Source: Streptomyces sp. HNM0574 (GTDB lineage Bacteria > Actinomycetota > Actinomycetes > Streptomycetales > Streptomycetaceae). From it: 64,000 nucleotides of DNA. Position 1 is the stretch's first letter. Each line of letters begins with the position of its first letter. Where the stretch lies: positions 248,001 through 312,000 of the forward strand of contig NZ_JAASAH010000001.1 of the NCBI RefSeq assembly GCF_012726235.1, written 5' to 3'. Below, piece by piece: positions 50,808 to 58,486 of this stretch. The notes under the pieces are model-generated. The model was given only the letters and a program-made list of their open reading frames with translations. It was not told the DNA's origin and did not search any database. The position numbers and the translations under genes were made by a program.

Positions 50808-51308
50808 TCAACCCCAGATCAGCAGCCCGGCCCAGGCGCCGGTGACGAGCAGGCATGCGGTCAGGCCGATGAGCAGCTTCCAGCCGATCGCCCGCATGAC
50901 CGTCCGGACGGAGGCCCGCGCCGCCCGGCGGCTGCCCAGCCGCCGCCGCTCCCACCCGTACAGCCCGCCGAGGAACCCGGGGACGACGCCCACGACGGGG
51001 ACGAGGAAGAAGCCCGCGATCCCGGTGCCCCCGGCGAACAGCAGCGCCCGGCGGCGGACGTCGGTGCTGTGCCGCACCCGGACGGGAATCAGCATCTGCA
51101 CCGCCTGGTTCACCAGCAGCAGCGCCGTCGCGCCGACGAGCAGCCACCAGGCGGTCGCGCCCTGTTCTGTCATCGCCCACCAGAAGACGGCCGCCCACAC
51201 GACGAGGGGGCCGGGAACGCCGGGCAGCACCGCCCCGAACAGCCCCAGCAGCATCACGGCCCCCACCAGGAGCAGCTGCCACGGGCCCATGGCCCCCGAT
51301 ATCCCCAT
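50808..51308 (-). CDS. DUF456 family membrane protein
   Basis: A 166-residue protein with about four helices. The start GPWQLLLVGAVMLLGLFGAVLPGVPGPLVVWAAVFWW contains the conserved Gly/Pro loop of DUF456, and FFLVPVVGVVPGFLGGLYGWERRRLG is the second family segment. Function unknown. It converges on ogt and is divergent from the PP2C-like gene. An internal ATG at codon 7 is a possible alternative start. Confidence 0.85.
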   Translation of the reverse strand: MGISGAMGPWQLLLVGAVMLLGLFGAVLPGVPGPLVVWAAVFWWAMTEQGATAWWLLVGATALLLVNQAVQMLIPVRVRHSTDVRRRALLFAGGTGIAGFFLVPVVGVVPGFLGGLYGWERRRLGSRRAARASVRTVMRAIGWKLLIGLTACLLVTGAWAGLLIWG

Positions 51309-51424
51309 GGCCCAAGCCTGACCGAAACCGTTCCGTGCCGCCCGTCGCCGTAGTCACTGTGTGTGAACGTCTGCGCGGACCGTCCCACCGTTTCCGCCGG
51401 TGGGACGGGCGGGACAATGACGTC

Positions 51425-52465
51425 ATGAGTTCACCGGGGGAAGAGCAGACACCGCAGGTCACGGACGAGGACGGCTGGTGGGGCCAGCTGTACGACGGGG
51501 CCGGCACGGACACCGGCCGTACCCGACGCGCGGACACCCTGGACGACCGTTTCCGGTCAGCCACATCCGTCACCCGCGGGGCCGCCGTCCCGCAGTCGGT
51601 GCCCGAACCGCCGCCCGCCACCGAGCGCGCACAGCTGCCCGAGGCCGACCCGGAGCGCCTCGCTGACCTGGTGCCCGACACCGTGCTGGACGGCGCGACC
51701 TACGGCGCCGTCACCCTGCGCGCCGCCTCGGTACGCGGCGAGGAGCACCGGACGGCCGGCCGGCCGCGCGGCGACGCCCTGCTCACCGCCCGGTTCGGCG
51801 ACCGGCCCGACACCGGGCTGCTGCTCTTCACCGTGGCCACGGGGGACGCGGGGACCCCGTTCGGGCACCGGGCCGCCCGGGAGGTGTGCCGGACGCTCGG
51901 CGCCGCGGTCGGACGCAGTCACGCCCGGCTCGCCGAGGACATCCGCGGGGAGCGGCGCGGCGCCCTGCTGTCCGGGCTCCAGCGGCTCACCGACCGGGTG
52001 TACGGCAGGCTGCGCGCGCAGGCGGAGGCCTTCGGCGTCGCGCCGGAGCGGTACTCGGCCGGGCTGCGCTGCCTGCTGGTGCCCGCCGACCCGCGCTGCC
52101 GCACCCGGATCTGTTTCGGCGTCGGCGAGGGCGGCCTCTTCCGTCTCTGCGACGGCACCTGGGACGACATCGACCCCGCTCGGGCCGGTGACGCACCGTT
52201 CCGGTTCCGCGCCGTCGAGGCACTGCCGGGGGACGTCCTGGTGCTCTGCTCGCCCGGCTTCGCGGCCCCGCTGCGCGACGGAATGGAGAGCGGTCCGGCA
52301 CCGGGCGTCACCGGCGCCGGGTACGGCGGCTTCGCGCGGGAGCGGGCCGAGGAGTGGAGCGAGGCGGCCAGTCCGCCCGGGCTCGCCCCGTTCCTCACGC
52401 AGGTCGGGGCGCGGCCGGAACAGTGGCCCGGCGACCGGACGGTGGCGGCCGTCTGGGAGCGCTGA
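51425..52465 (+). CDS. PP2C-like (PPM fold) protein
   Basis: A 346-residue protein. Residues 1-95 are acidic, Pro-rich and disordered in character. The C-terminal two thirds resemble degenerate PP2C-like domains common in streptomycetes: DALLTARFGDRPDTGLLLFTVATGDAGTPFGHRAAREVC, CLLVPADPRCRTRICFGVGEGGLFRLCDGTWDDIDP and GDVLVLCSPGFAAPLRDGME. The Asp residues that bind metal in active phosphatases (DGxG) are not evident, so phosphatase activity is doubtful. The ATG at 51425 was chosen at the drop in upstream coding quality. Confidence 0.65.
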   Translation: MSSPGEEQTPQVTDEDGWWGQLYDGAGTDTGRTRRADTLDDRFRSATSVTRGAAVPQSVPEPPPATERAQLPEADPERLADLVPDTVLDGATYGAVTLRAASVRGEEHRTAGRPRGDALLTARFGDRPDTGLLLFTVATGDAGTPFGHRAAREVCRTLGAAVGRSHARLAEDIRGERRGALLSGLQRLTDRVYGRLRAQAEAFGVAPERYSAGLRCLLVPADPRCRTRICFGVGEGGLFRLCDGTWDDIDPARAGDAPFRFRAVEALPGDVLVLCSPGFAAPLRDGMESGPAPGVTGAGYGGFARERAEEWSEAASPPGLAPFLTQVGARPEQWPGDRTVAAVWER

Positions 52466-52480
52466 CGAGCCCGGACGGAG

Positions 52481-52522
52481 CGCTGCCGGGCGTCCCGTGC
52501 GGAGACGGGGCGCCCGGCAGCG
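52481..52522. terminator. Bidirectional hairpin terminator
   Basis: Twelve-bp arms CGCTGCCGGGCG (52481-52492) and its complement (52511-52522), with an inner CCCGT/ACGGG pairing that lengthens the stem. It lies between convergent genes. Confidence 0.8.
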
Positions 52523-52550
52523 GGTGGTGCGTCCGGGTGGGCGGGTCAGC

Positions 52551-53696
52551 TCATCCGAACTGCCTCTCGATCTCGGCGAGTTTCTCCTCCAGCGAGTCCA
52601 GCCTCGGGTTGGCCGAGTTGCTGCTCACGGAGTCGTGCCCGCCCCTGCCGTCGGCACCCTCGCCCGTCCCGGCCGGGCCGGGGTCCGGTACGGCGCCGGG
52701 CGCCGCCTTCCGGGTGTCGACGGGGCGCCGGTCCGCGGCCTCGGCGGGGGCGGCCTCGTCGTCGGCGGCCCGCAGCGCGGGCCGTGACCGCAACGGGAGC
52801 TGCCCCGCCGGCGCCGCCGCCTCGGAACCCAGGGCGGTGCCGCCCTGGGCGCCCGCGCCGGCCATTTCGACCTGACGCGTGCCGCGTCCCCAAGTCCAGC
52901 TGCGGTGCTGCCTGTTGAGCGCCCGGACCCGTGCCCGGTCGAGCTTGCCCTGCTCCTTCCGACGGAGACGTTCCTGCTCCTCCCGGCGCCGCTCGTCCCG
53001 TACCTCGTCCACCGCCTCGTCGAGCGACCGCACGCCCTCGAGCAGCATCAGCGACCAGGCGCGGAACGTCTCGCGGGGCGCCCGGATCCACCGGACCACG
53101 CGGATCTGCGGCAACGGCCGGGGAACCAGGCCCTGTTCGCGGAGTGCCGCCCGGCGGGTCTGCTTCAGCGCACGGTCGAACAGGATGGCCGCGGAGATCG
53201 ACATGCCCGCGAAGAACTGCGGGGCGCCCGCGTGGTCCAGGCCGCGCGGAGCGTGCACCCAGTTGAACCAGGCGGCGGCCCCCGCGAAGGTCCACACGAG
53301 CAGCCGGGACCCCAGCGACGCGTCCCCGTGACTGGCCTCCCGCACGGCGATCATCGCGGAGAACATCGCCGCGCCGTCCAGCCCGAACGGGACCAGGTAC
53401 TCCCAGCCGCCGGACAGTTGGAGGTTCTGGCGGCCGAAGCCGACCAGGCCGTGGAAGGAGAGAGCCGCGGCGACCGCCGCACAGCAGAACAGCAGGAGAT
53501 AGGAAGCGGTCGCGTAGACCGTCTCCTTCCGGCGTTTCCGCTGTTCCATCCGCTCCCAGGAGTCCGGCTGCGAGCCGTCCTCGCCGTGCTGGGCGGACTT
53601 GCGCGCCTGCGTCATCAAGACGACCGCTGCCAGAGCGCCGACGAGCAGCACGGCGCTCGCCACCACCCAGCTCAGCGATATGTCCGTCAGTCTCAT
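52551..53696 (-). CDS. DUF2637 membrane protein
   Basis: A 381-residue protein with a first helix at residues 8-28, then YATASYLLLFCCAAVAAALSFHGLVGFGRQ and three further helices including VPFGLDGAAMFSAMIAVREA, the core of DUF2637. After about residue 190 it is cytoplasmic and charged, with a likely coiled coil (DEAVDEVRDERRREEQERLRRKEQGKLDRARVRAL) and a short C-terminal helix (LDSLEEKLAEIERQFG). DUF2637 proteins occur on actinomycete plasmids and chromosomes and are sometimes near transfer genes, but no other mobile gene is seen here. ATG at 53696 follows AAGGGG. Confidence 0.8.
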   Translation of the reverse strand: MRLTDISLSWVVASAVLLVGALAAVVLMTQARKSAQHGEDGSQPDSWERMEQRKRRKETVYATASYLLLFCCAAVAAALSFHGLVGFGRQNLQLSGGWEYLVPFGLDGAAMFSAMIAVREASHGDASLGSRLLVWTFAGAAAWFNWVHAPRGLDHAGAPQFFAGMSISAAILFDRALKQTRRAALREQGLVPRPLPQIRVVRWIRAPRETFRAWSLMLLEGVRSLDEAVDEVRDERRREEQERLRRKEQGKLDRARVRALNRQHRSWTWGRGTRQVEMAGAGAQGGTALGSEAAAPAGQLPLRSRPALRAADDEAAPAEAADRRPVDTRKAAPGAVPDPGPAGTGEGADGRGGHDSVSSNSANPRLDSLEEKLAEIERQFG

Positions 53697-53894
53697 CGGA
53701 GTGCCCCTTGCTGCGCGGCGCGGGGAGGCCGAAGTCCCCGCCGGCGCGCCGTGCTCGCGTTGTCTGGCTTCGCTGTCGACGGGCATCCTGACGCAGAGCG
53801 GAAGCGCCGCAAGGGGGTTTCGGCGCAAGAGAACGCCAAAGAGAACGGGGAGGCGGTCCGGTACCCACGGACAGGGTGATCCGGCTCGAACTGC

Positions 53895-54758
53895 CTAGCT
53901 AGTGGCCGCCATTCGCTCGACGCGTTCCGCGTCGCAGGTCCTCGGACAGGTCACACAGGTGTCCTCGGGCCGGATGGTGTAGAAGAAGCAGCAGCTGGCG
54001 CGGTCCCGGGTGGTGAGCGACTCGCCCCGGGGGCCCGGGAGTTGACGGAAGCCGGCGCCGCGCGCGTACGGGGCCGTGCCGCCTGGCAGGAGTTCGCCCG
54101 CCTCGCGCATCGCGCGCTCCTCCTGACCGAACAGGTGCCCCAGGTACCAGAGTCCCTCGGTGATCTCGTCCGTCGCCATGCCCCACAGGGCGCGGGTTCC
54201 GCGCCGGATGCGGGGGCGGAAACCTTCCAGCACCGGTTCCAGGTGGTCGGCGACGGCGGCGCGCACCTCGGCGCGGAGCGCCTCCTCGTCCGGGACGACC
54301 CGGGCGTTCGGGTGCCCGGCCTCGGGGTCGTCCGGCAGGCAGGCGAACTCGCCGGTGCGGACGGTGATCTGGCCGAGCGTGCGCTGGAACGCGACGGCGT
54401 CCACGCCCACCCGCGGCACCCGCCGGGACAGGAACCAGGGGATGGTCACCAGCAGACAGGCGGGCCAGGCGTACCGGTGCAGTCCGAAGCTGGCGATGAC
54501 GTCGGGGCGGCCCTGCTTGCCGTAGTCGCGGCTGATCTGCGCCTCGTCCCAGGAGAGGAACGCGTCCAGGGCCTCGCCGCCCTCCGCGAGCGCGGCGGCG
54601 GTGACCCAGCCCTCCCCGTCGGGCAGCGCCTCGTCCGGGCCGGCCTCGTGGACGCGCAGGTACGGGAAGACCTCGTTCAGCCGCGCGTAGGCAGCGGCGA
54701 ACGGCGAGCGGGCGTCCGCCGCGGAGGCGGTGAGGCCGGACATCGGCGAGACGACCAT
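53895..54758 (-). CDS. FhuF-like (2Fe-2S) ferric-siderophore reductase
   Basis: A 287-residue protein whose C-terminus carries the FhuF-type cluster ligands, a Cys-Cys pair in RASCCFFYTIRPEDTCVTCPRTCDAERVERM with further Cys at +10 and +13. WDEAQISRDYGKQGRPDVIASFGLHRYAWPACLLVTIPWFLSRRVPRV fits the FhuF/ferric reductase group. It would reduce Fe(III) from imported siderophores in the cytoplasm. The ATG at 54758 is one of two close starts (the other at 54743). An iron box lies 28 bp upstream, so iron repression is expected. Confidence 0.85.
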   Translation of the reverse strand: MVVSPMSGLTASAADARSPFAAAYARLNEVFPYLRVHEAGPDEALPDGEGWVTAAALAEGGEALDAFLSWDEAQISRDYGKQGRPDVIASFGLHRYAWPACLLVTIPWFLSRRVPRVGVDAVAFQRTLGQITVRTGEFACLPDDPEAGHPNARVVPDEEALRAEVRAAVADHLEPVLEGFRPRIRRGTRALWGMATDEITEGLWYLGHLFGQEERAMREAGELLPGGTAPYARGAGFRQLPGPRGESLTTRDRASCCFFYTIRPEDTCVTCPRTCDAERVERMAATS

Positions 54759-54785
54759 GAGGACCACCGGATTCGACGATCGATA

Positions 54786-54804
54786 GCAGGTAAGCCTTAC
54801 CTTA
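54786..54804. promoter_or_regulatory. DmdR/IdeR-type iron box
   Basis: Read leftward, TAAGGTAAGGCTTACCTGC matches 14 of 19 positions of the consensus TTAGGTTAGGCTAACCTAA. It lies just upstream of the FhuF-like start and between it and the divergent GntR gene. Confidence 0.75.
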
Positions 54805-54874
54805 CCCCTCGGAGATCGACGTTTGATCTGCAGCCCCACCCGCTATCGTGCTCACGGACACCTGGAGGGGACAG

Positions 54875-55777
54875 ATGGAACAGACCCGACCGGACGCCGC
54901 CCCGCGGACCGGACGGGACGCGCAGCGGCCCCGCGTCCCCGCCCAGTCCCGGACGACCGCTTCCGCGCCTGCCTCGGCGCCTCCCGGGCCGCCGCGCCCG
55001 CCGGAGGCGGCCCGTGCGGACGGCGACCCCTCCGCGCGTGGGGAGCACGTGCACGGCGAACCGGGTGTGCCACGCGTCACGTCCAGGGCGCAGGCCCCGG
55101 CCGGGGTTCTGGCGGCGCCGCCCGCGGTGTCCCCCTCCGCCGCGCGGCCCGAACGGCACTCCGTGCGCGCGCAGATCCTGGAGGCGCTGCGCGAGGCGCT
55201 GCTGTCCGGCGAACTCGCGCAGGGGGAGGTCTATTCGGCCCCCGCGATAGCCGACTGCTACGGCGTCTCCCCGACCCCGGTGCGGGAGGCCATGCAGCAG
55301 CTGGTGAGCGAGGGCGCCGTCGAGACGGTGCCCAACCGGGGTTTCCGCGTCGCCGAGCACAGTCCGCGCGAGAGCGCCGAACTGGGTGAGGTGCGGGAGC
55401 TGTTGGAGATCCCGGCGGTGCTGCGGCTGGCCCGTACGCTGCCCGCCGGGCGCTGGGACGAGCTGCGCCCGCTCGCCGAGGACACCCTCACGGCCGCCGC
55501 CAGGGGCGACCGCGCCGCCTACGCCGACGCGGACCGTGCCTTCCACGCCGCGCTGCTGGAGCTGACGGGCAACGCCCAGCTCGTCGCCGTCGCCGACGAC
55601 GTCCTCCGCCGGGCCCAGCGCGGGCCCGGGCAGACGGCGCGCGGCACGGCGGAACTGCTCGGCGAGGCGTCCGAGCACGTGGCGCTGCTGGACGCGCTCC
55701 AGGCGCAGGACACGGCGACGGCGGAGCGCGTCATGCGCGACCACATGGCACCGCACACGGGGCCGCCCCGCGCATAG
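54875..55777 (+). CDS. GntR family regulator, FadR/FCD type
   Basis: A 300-residue regulator. The first 105 residues are Pro/Ala/Arg-rich and poorly ordered, an unusual extension. The winged helix is VRAQILEALREALLSGELAQGEVYSAPAIADCYGVSPTPVREAMQQLVSEGAVETVPNRGFRV, and the FCD ligand domain follows with VRELLEIPAVLRLA, DADRAFHAALLELTGN and AERVMRDHM, carrying the Asp/His residues that often bind metal or carboxylates. ATG at 54875 follows GGAGGGG. Its stop lies 4 bp from the convergent TPR-like gene. Confidence 0.88.
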   Translation: MEQTRPDAAPRTGRDAQRPRVPAQSRTTASAPASAPPGPPRPPEAARADGDPSARGEHVHGEPGVPRVTSRAQAPAGVLAAPPAVSPSAARPERHSVRAQILEALREALLSGELAQGEVYSAPAIADCYGVSPTPVREAMQQLVSEGAVETVPNRGFRVAEHSPRESAELGEVRELLEIPAVLRLARTLPAGRWDELRPLAEDTLTAAARGDRAAYADADRAFHAALLELTGNAQLVAVADDVLRRAQRGPGQTARGTAELLGEASEHVALLDALQAQDTATAERVMRDHMAPHTGPPRA

Positions 55778-55781
55778 CGCG

Positions 55782-56564
55782 TCAGGCGGGGGAGAGGTGG
55801 TCGCCCAGCCAGGCGGGGATGCCGCCCAGGAGCTGGAAGAGGCGCCGTGCCTCGTCGCGCAGGCGGGACGCCTCCGGGTCCGGCTGGGCGTCGGCCAGCG
55901 CGGCGAGTGCGGGGGCCATGCCGACGAGGAAGCCCAGTTCCTCGCGGATGCGGAGCGATTCGGTGAACCCGTGGCGGGCTTCGGCCAGTTCGCCGTCGCG
56001 CAGCGCCAGTCCGGCGAGGTGCCGCCAGGTGAAGGAGCACAGCAGTCTGTTGCCGTGCGCGGCGGCGCCCGCGTGCGCGCGGCGGTACGCGGCCCGCGCG
56101 GACTGCGGGTGGTCGCTCAGGTGCTCGGCCAGCAGGCCGCGCCGGAAGTCGAGGACGGCGCGGCCGCGCGCCCCGGGGGCGAGCAGAGCGGCGGCGCGGC
56201 CCAGCGCGGCGCGTGCCTCGTCGGCGCGGTCGCGTACGCCCAGGACGGTGGAGGCGTAGGCGAGTTGGCCGCGTTCGCAGGCGGCCATGCCGCGGTCCTC
56301 GTCGTCCTGCGCGGCGGCCTCCGCCTGGCGCAGCGCGTCCTCGGCGCCGGCCCAGCCCTCGGTGGTGAACATGCACCGTTCGACGAGCAGTGCCGCCCGC
56401 TGGACGGCCGCGGTCGGGTGGTCGGGTGTGTGGGGCTCCAGGAGTGCGGCGGCGTCCTCCCAGCAGCCGCGGGAGCGGAGCCGCCATATGGCCCGGGACA
56501 GAGGGCTGTTGTCGTCGTCGTGTGGATCCAGCCGTACCGAACGTGACATGGCGGTGTCCGCCAC
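55782..56564 (-). CDS. TPR-like helical repeat protein
   Basis: A 260-residue all-helical protein. Repeating 34-residue-like units rich in Ala, Leu and Arg are visible, for instance AALLVERCMFTTEGWAGAEDALRQAEAAAQ, GRAVLDFRRGLLAEHLSDHPQSARAAYRRAHAG and GLALRDGELAEARHGFTESLRIREELG, which fit tetratricopeptide repeats used for protein binding. There is no enzymatic motif. GTG at 56564 follows GGGAGG; an ATG five codons in (MSRSV) is the alternative. A Crp-type palindrome lies 80 bp upstream. Confidence 0.72.
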   Translation of the reverse strand: MADTAMSRSVRLDPHDDDNSPLSRAIWRLRSRGCWEDAAALLEPHTPDHPTAAVQRAALLVERCMFTTEGWAGAEDALRQAEAAAQDDEDRGMAACERGQLAYASTVLGVRDRADEARAALGRAAALLAPGARGRAVLDFRRGLLAEHLSDHPQSARAAYRRAHAGAAAHGNRLLCSFTWRHLAGLALRDGELAEARHGFTESLRIREELGFLVGMAPALAALADAQPDPEASRLRDEARRLFQLLGGIPAWLGDHLSPA

Positions 56565-56643
56565 AGTGCCCTCCCCAAGCGCGCCGTCGAGCCGGATGTG
56601 AGCGCATCTCAGCACGGAGAGAGGTGCTGGGCCAAGAGGTGGG

Positions 56644-56659
56644 TGTGAATCAGTTCACA
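56644..56659. promoter_or_regulatory. Crp-type palindrome
   Basis: TGTGAATCAGTTCACA matches TGTGA-N6-TCACA exactly and extends to 6-bp arms. It lies in the 199-bp gap upstream of the TPR-like gene and downstream of the hydrolase gene. Streptomyces Crp recognises GTG-N8-CAC-type sites, so it may bind here. Confidence 0.55.
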
Positions 56660-56763
56660 AAGTTTTACCGGATGGCTCTCGCTGCCAAGTGTTGTCACCG
56701 GTGCGACCGTTGCGGACTGCGGGAGCCCTTCGTCGCGCCCCCGCGGTCCGCCGTTCCGGCGCG

Positions 56764-58332
56764 TCAGGGCAGGCCGGGGCCGGTGCAGTGCACGTCGCGC
56801 GCGGGGCGCCGGCCCTCGGTCAGGTACGCGGAGACGGTGCCGTCCACACAGTCGTTGCCCCGGCTGGCGAACACGCCGTGCGAGTAGTCCTCGTGGAGCG
56901 TCACCAGGCGGGAGCCGGGCAGCAGCGCGCGCATCCGCCGTGCGCCGTCGACCGGGGTGACGGGGTCGTGCTCGGAGGCGACGAGCAGGACGGGCGGCAC
57001 GCCGGCGCCGCCCTCGCTGCCCAACGGGGTGCGGTGCGGCGGGTGGTGCGGCCAGTGGGCACAGGTGGCCGCCTCCAGTCCGGTCAGTACGGGCAGGGGG
57101 TCGCGGGCCCGGAGTGAGCGGAGGTCGCGCACCGTCCCGTCCGGGGTGGGGCCCGGGTCGTCGGCGCACTTCACCGCGCGGTTGGCGGCCTGGAAGGTGC
57201 GCGACGCGGGGCTGTCGAAGGCGTCCTCGGGGGATTCCGGTCCCAGTCCGGACACGCTGCCCTCGCGCAGGTGGTCGCGCATCCCCTCGCCCAGCCGCTG
57301 CCAGCGCTCCGTCCGGCCCAGCGCGTCGTAGACGGCCCGGTCGAACTCGGCGGCCCCGAAGCCCCGCACGGGGTTCCGCTTCAACTCCGCGCGCACCCGC
57401 GCGTACGAGGCGCGGACGCGGGACGGCGTGCCGCCCAGCCGGTAGTGGCCGTCGCGTGCGGCGAGCCAGTCGAAGAGGGTCGCGCGCTGGCGGAGCATGG
57501 CGCGGGCCTGCCGGACGTCGAAGTCGTGCCAGTCCCACGGCCCGACGACGCTGTCGAGCACCATCCGGTCGATCCGCCGGGGGAAGGCGGCGGCGTACGC
57601 GGCCCCCAGGTAGGTGCCGTAGCTGACGCCGAGATAGCTGATCCGCCGCTCGCCGAGGGCGGCGCGTACGGCGTCCATGTCGTGTGCCGTCTCCGTCGTC
57701 GACAGGTGCGGCAGGGCGGGGCCCAGGCCCTCGGCGCAGTCCTCGGCCATCCGGCGCTGGGCGTCCGACCAGGCGCGTTCCCCGGCGGGTGTGCGGGGCA
57801 GCGGGTCGGGCCCCGGGGCGTCGAACAGGCCGCCCATGGCGCCGCAGTCGGCGGGGGCGCTGCGGCCGGTGCCGCGCGGGTCGAAGCCGATCACGTCGTA
57901 GGCCCGCCGCACGTCCTCGGGCAGCTTCTCGCGCTTGGTCACCGCGTACGGCAGTCCCGAGCCGCCGGGTCCGCCGGGGTTGACGAGCAGGACGCCCCGG
58001 CGCTGCTCCCGTGTCCCGGTGGCGGGGACCCGGGAGACGGCTATGCGGAGCCGCGGTCCGTCCGGGCGGGCGGAGTCCAGCGGGACGCGGACGGTGCCGC
58101 ACTCCACGCGCGACCCGTCCTCCGGCTCGGGGACGGAATCGGGGCACTGCCCGAAGTGGAGCGGAGGGATGGAGGGGGAGCGGACTCCGTGGCCGGAATC
58201 CGTCGTGGGGGCGGGGGCCGCGCCGGTGAGCGTCCCGGCGGTGGCAAGGAGCGCGCACAGGGCGGCGGTTGGGCGGTGCGGGGGTCGAAGGCGCACGGGT
58301 CTCGCAATCGGAGGTGTGACGTAGCCGGGCAT
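56764..58332 (-). CDS. Secreted alpha/beta hydrolase, tripeptidyl aminopeptidase (S33) type
   Basis: A 522-residue exported hydrolase. A basic start and hydrophobic stretch (TAALCALLATAGTLTGAAPAP) form the signal peptide. The fold has LLVNPGGPGGSGL (oxyanion region), DVIGFDPRGTGRS, the nucleophile in LGVSYGTYLGAAYAA, Asp in VASEHDPVTP and His in HEDYSHGVFASRGNDC. It resembles SlpD/SlpE and Tap of Streptomyces. The ATG at 58332 lies on the edge of the Zur-type box, in a promoter region shared with the metallophore-like operon. It may process peptides outside the cell, perhaps the operon's product. Confidence 0.88.
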   Translation of the reverse strand: MPGYVTPPIARPVRLRPPHRPTAALCALLATAGTLTGAAPAPTTDSGHGVRSPSIPPLHFGQCPDSVPEPEDGSRVECGTVRVPLDSARPDGPRLRIAVSRVPATGTREQRRGVLLVNPGGPGGSGLPYAVTKREKLPEDVRRAYDVIGFDPRGTGRSAPADCGAMGGLFDAPGPDPLPRTPAGERAWSDAQRRMAEDCAEGLGPALPHLSTTETAHDMDAVRAALGERRISYLGVSYGTYLGAAYAAAFPRRIDRMVLDSVVGPWDWHDFDVRQARAMLRQRATLFDWLAARDGHYRLGGTPSRVRASYARVRAELKRNPVRGFGAAEFDRAVYDALGRTERWQRLGEGMRDHLREGSVSGLGPESPEDAFDSPASRTFQAANRAVKCADDPGPTPDGTVRDLRSLRARDPLPVLTGLEAATCAHWPHHPPHRTPLGSEGGAGVPPVLLVASEHDPVTPVDGARRMRALLPGSRLVTLHEDYSHGVFASRGNDCVDGTVSAYLTEGRRPARDVHCTGPGLP

Positions 58333-58337
58333 GACAA

Positions 58338-58352
58338 TGAAAATGATTATCG
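58338..58352. promoter_or_regulatory. Zur-type box in a divergent promoter
   Basis: TGAAAATGATTATCG matches 13 of 15 positions of the streptomycete Zur consensus TGAAAATGATTTTCA as I know it. A rightward -10 candidate, TATGTT, lies at 58359-58364. A leftward GATAAT (58351-58346) lies inside the box. A Zur repressor here could control both the ATP-grasp operon and the secreted hydrolase. It does not resemble the DmdR iron box. Confidence 0.7.
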
Positions 58353-58486
58353 ATAGCGTATGTTCTCAGTCAACACGGGCCGCGGGGCCGGAGCCGCTCC
58401 CGCATGCCCGGACCGTGCTGCCGGCGCCGGCCGGAGCGCCCGGCGAGAGCGCAGCGCATCGCAGCGAATCGTGGCGAAGGAGAACT

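Noticed and set aside
52551..53696. DUF2637 gene as evidence for an integrated plasmid
   Set aside because: No integrase, replication initiator, Spd or Tra gene and no att repeat was seen nearby.
58338..58352. Reading the box as a DmdR iron box or a generic Fur box
   Set aside because: It lacks the TTAGG..CCTAA arms of iron boxes, of which a good example lies at 54786-54804, and fits the Zur consensus at 13 of 15 positions. A Fur-like core (GATAATCATTTTC) overlaps, so binding tests are still decisive.
58331..58486. ATG at 58331 as the start of the ATP-grasp gene
   Set aside because: The sequence there is the Zur-type box and promoter; the translated stretch is Arg/Pro-rich and unlike the family. 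GTG at 58487 has AAGGAG at the right distance.
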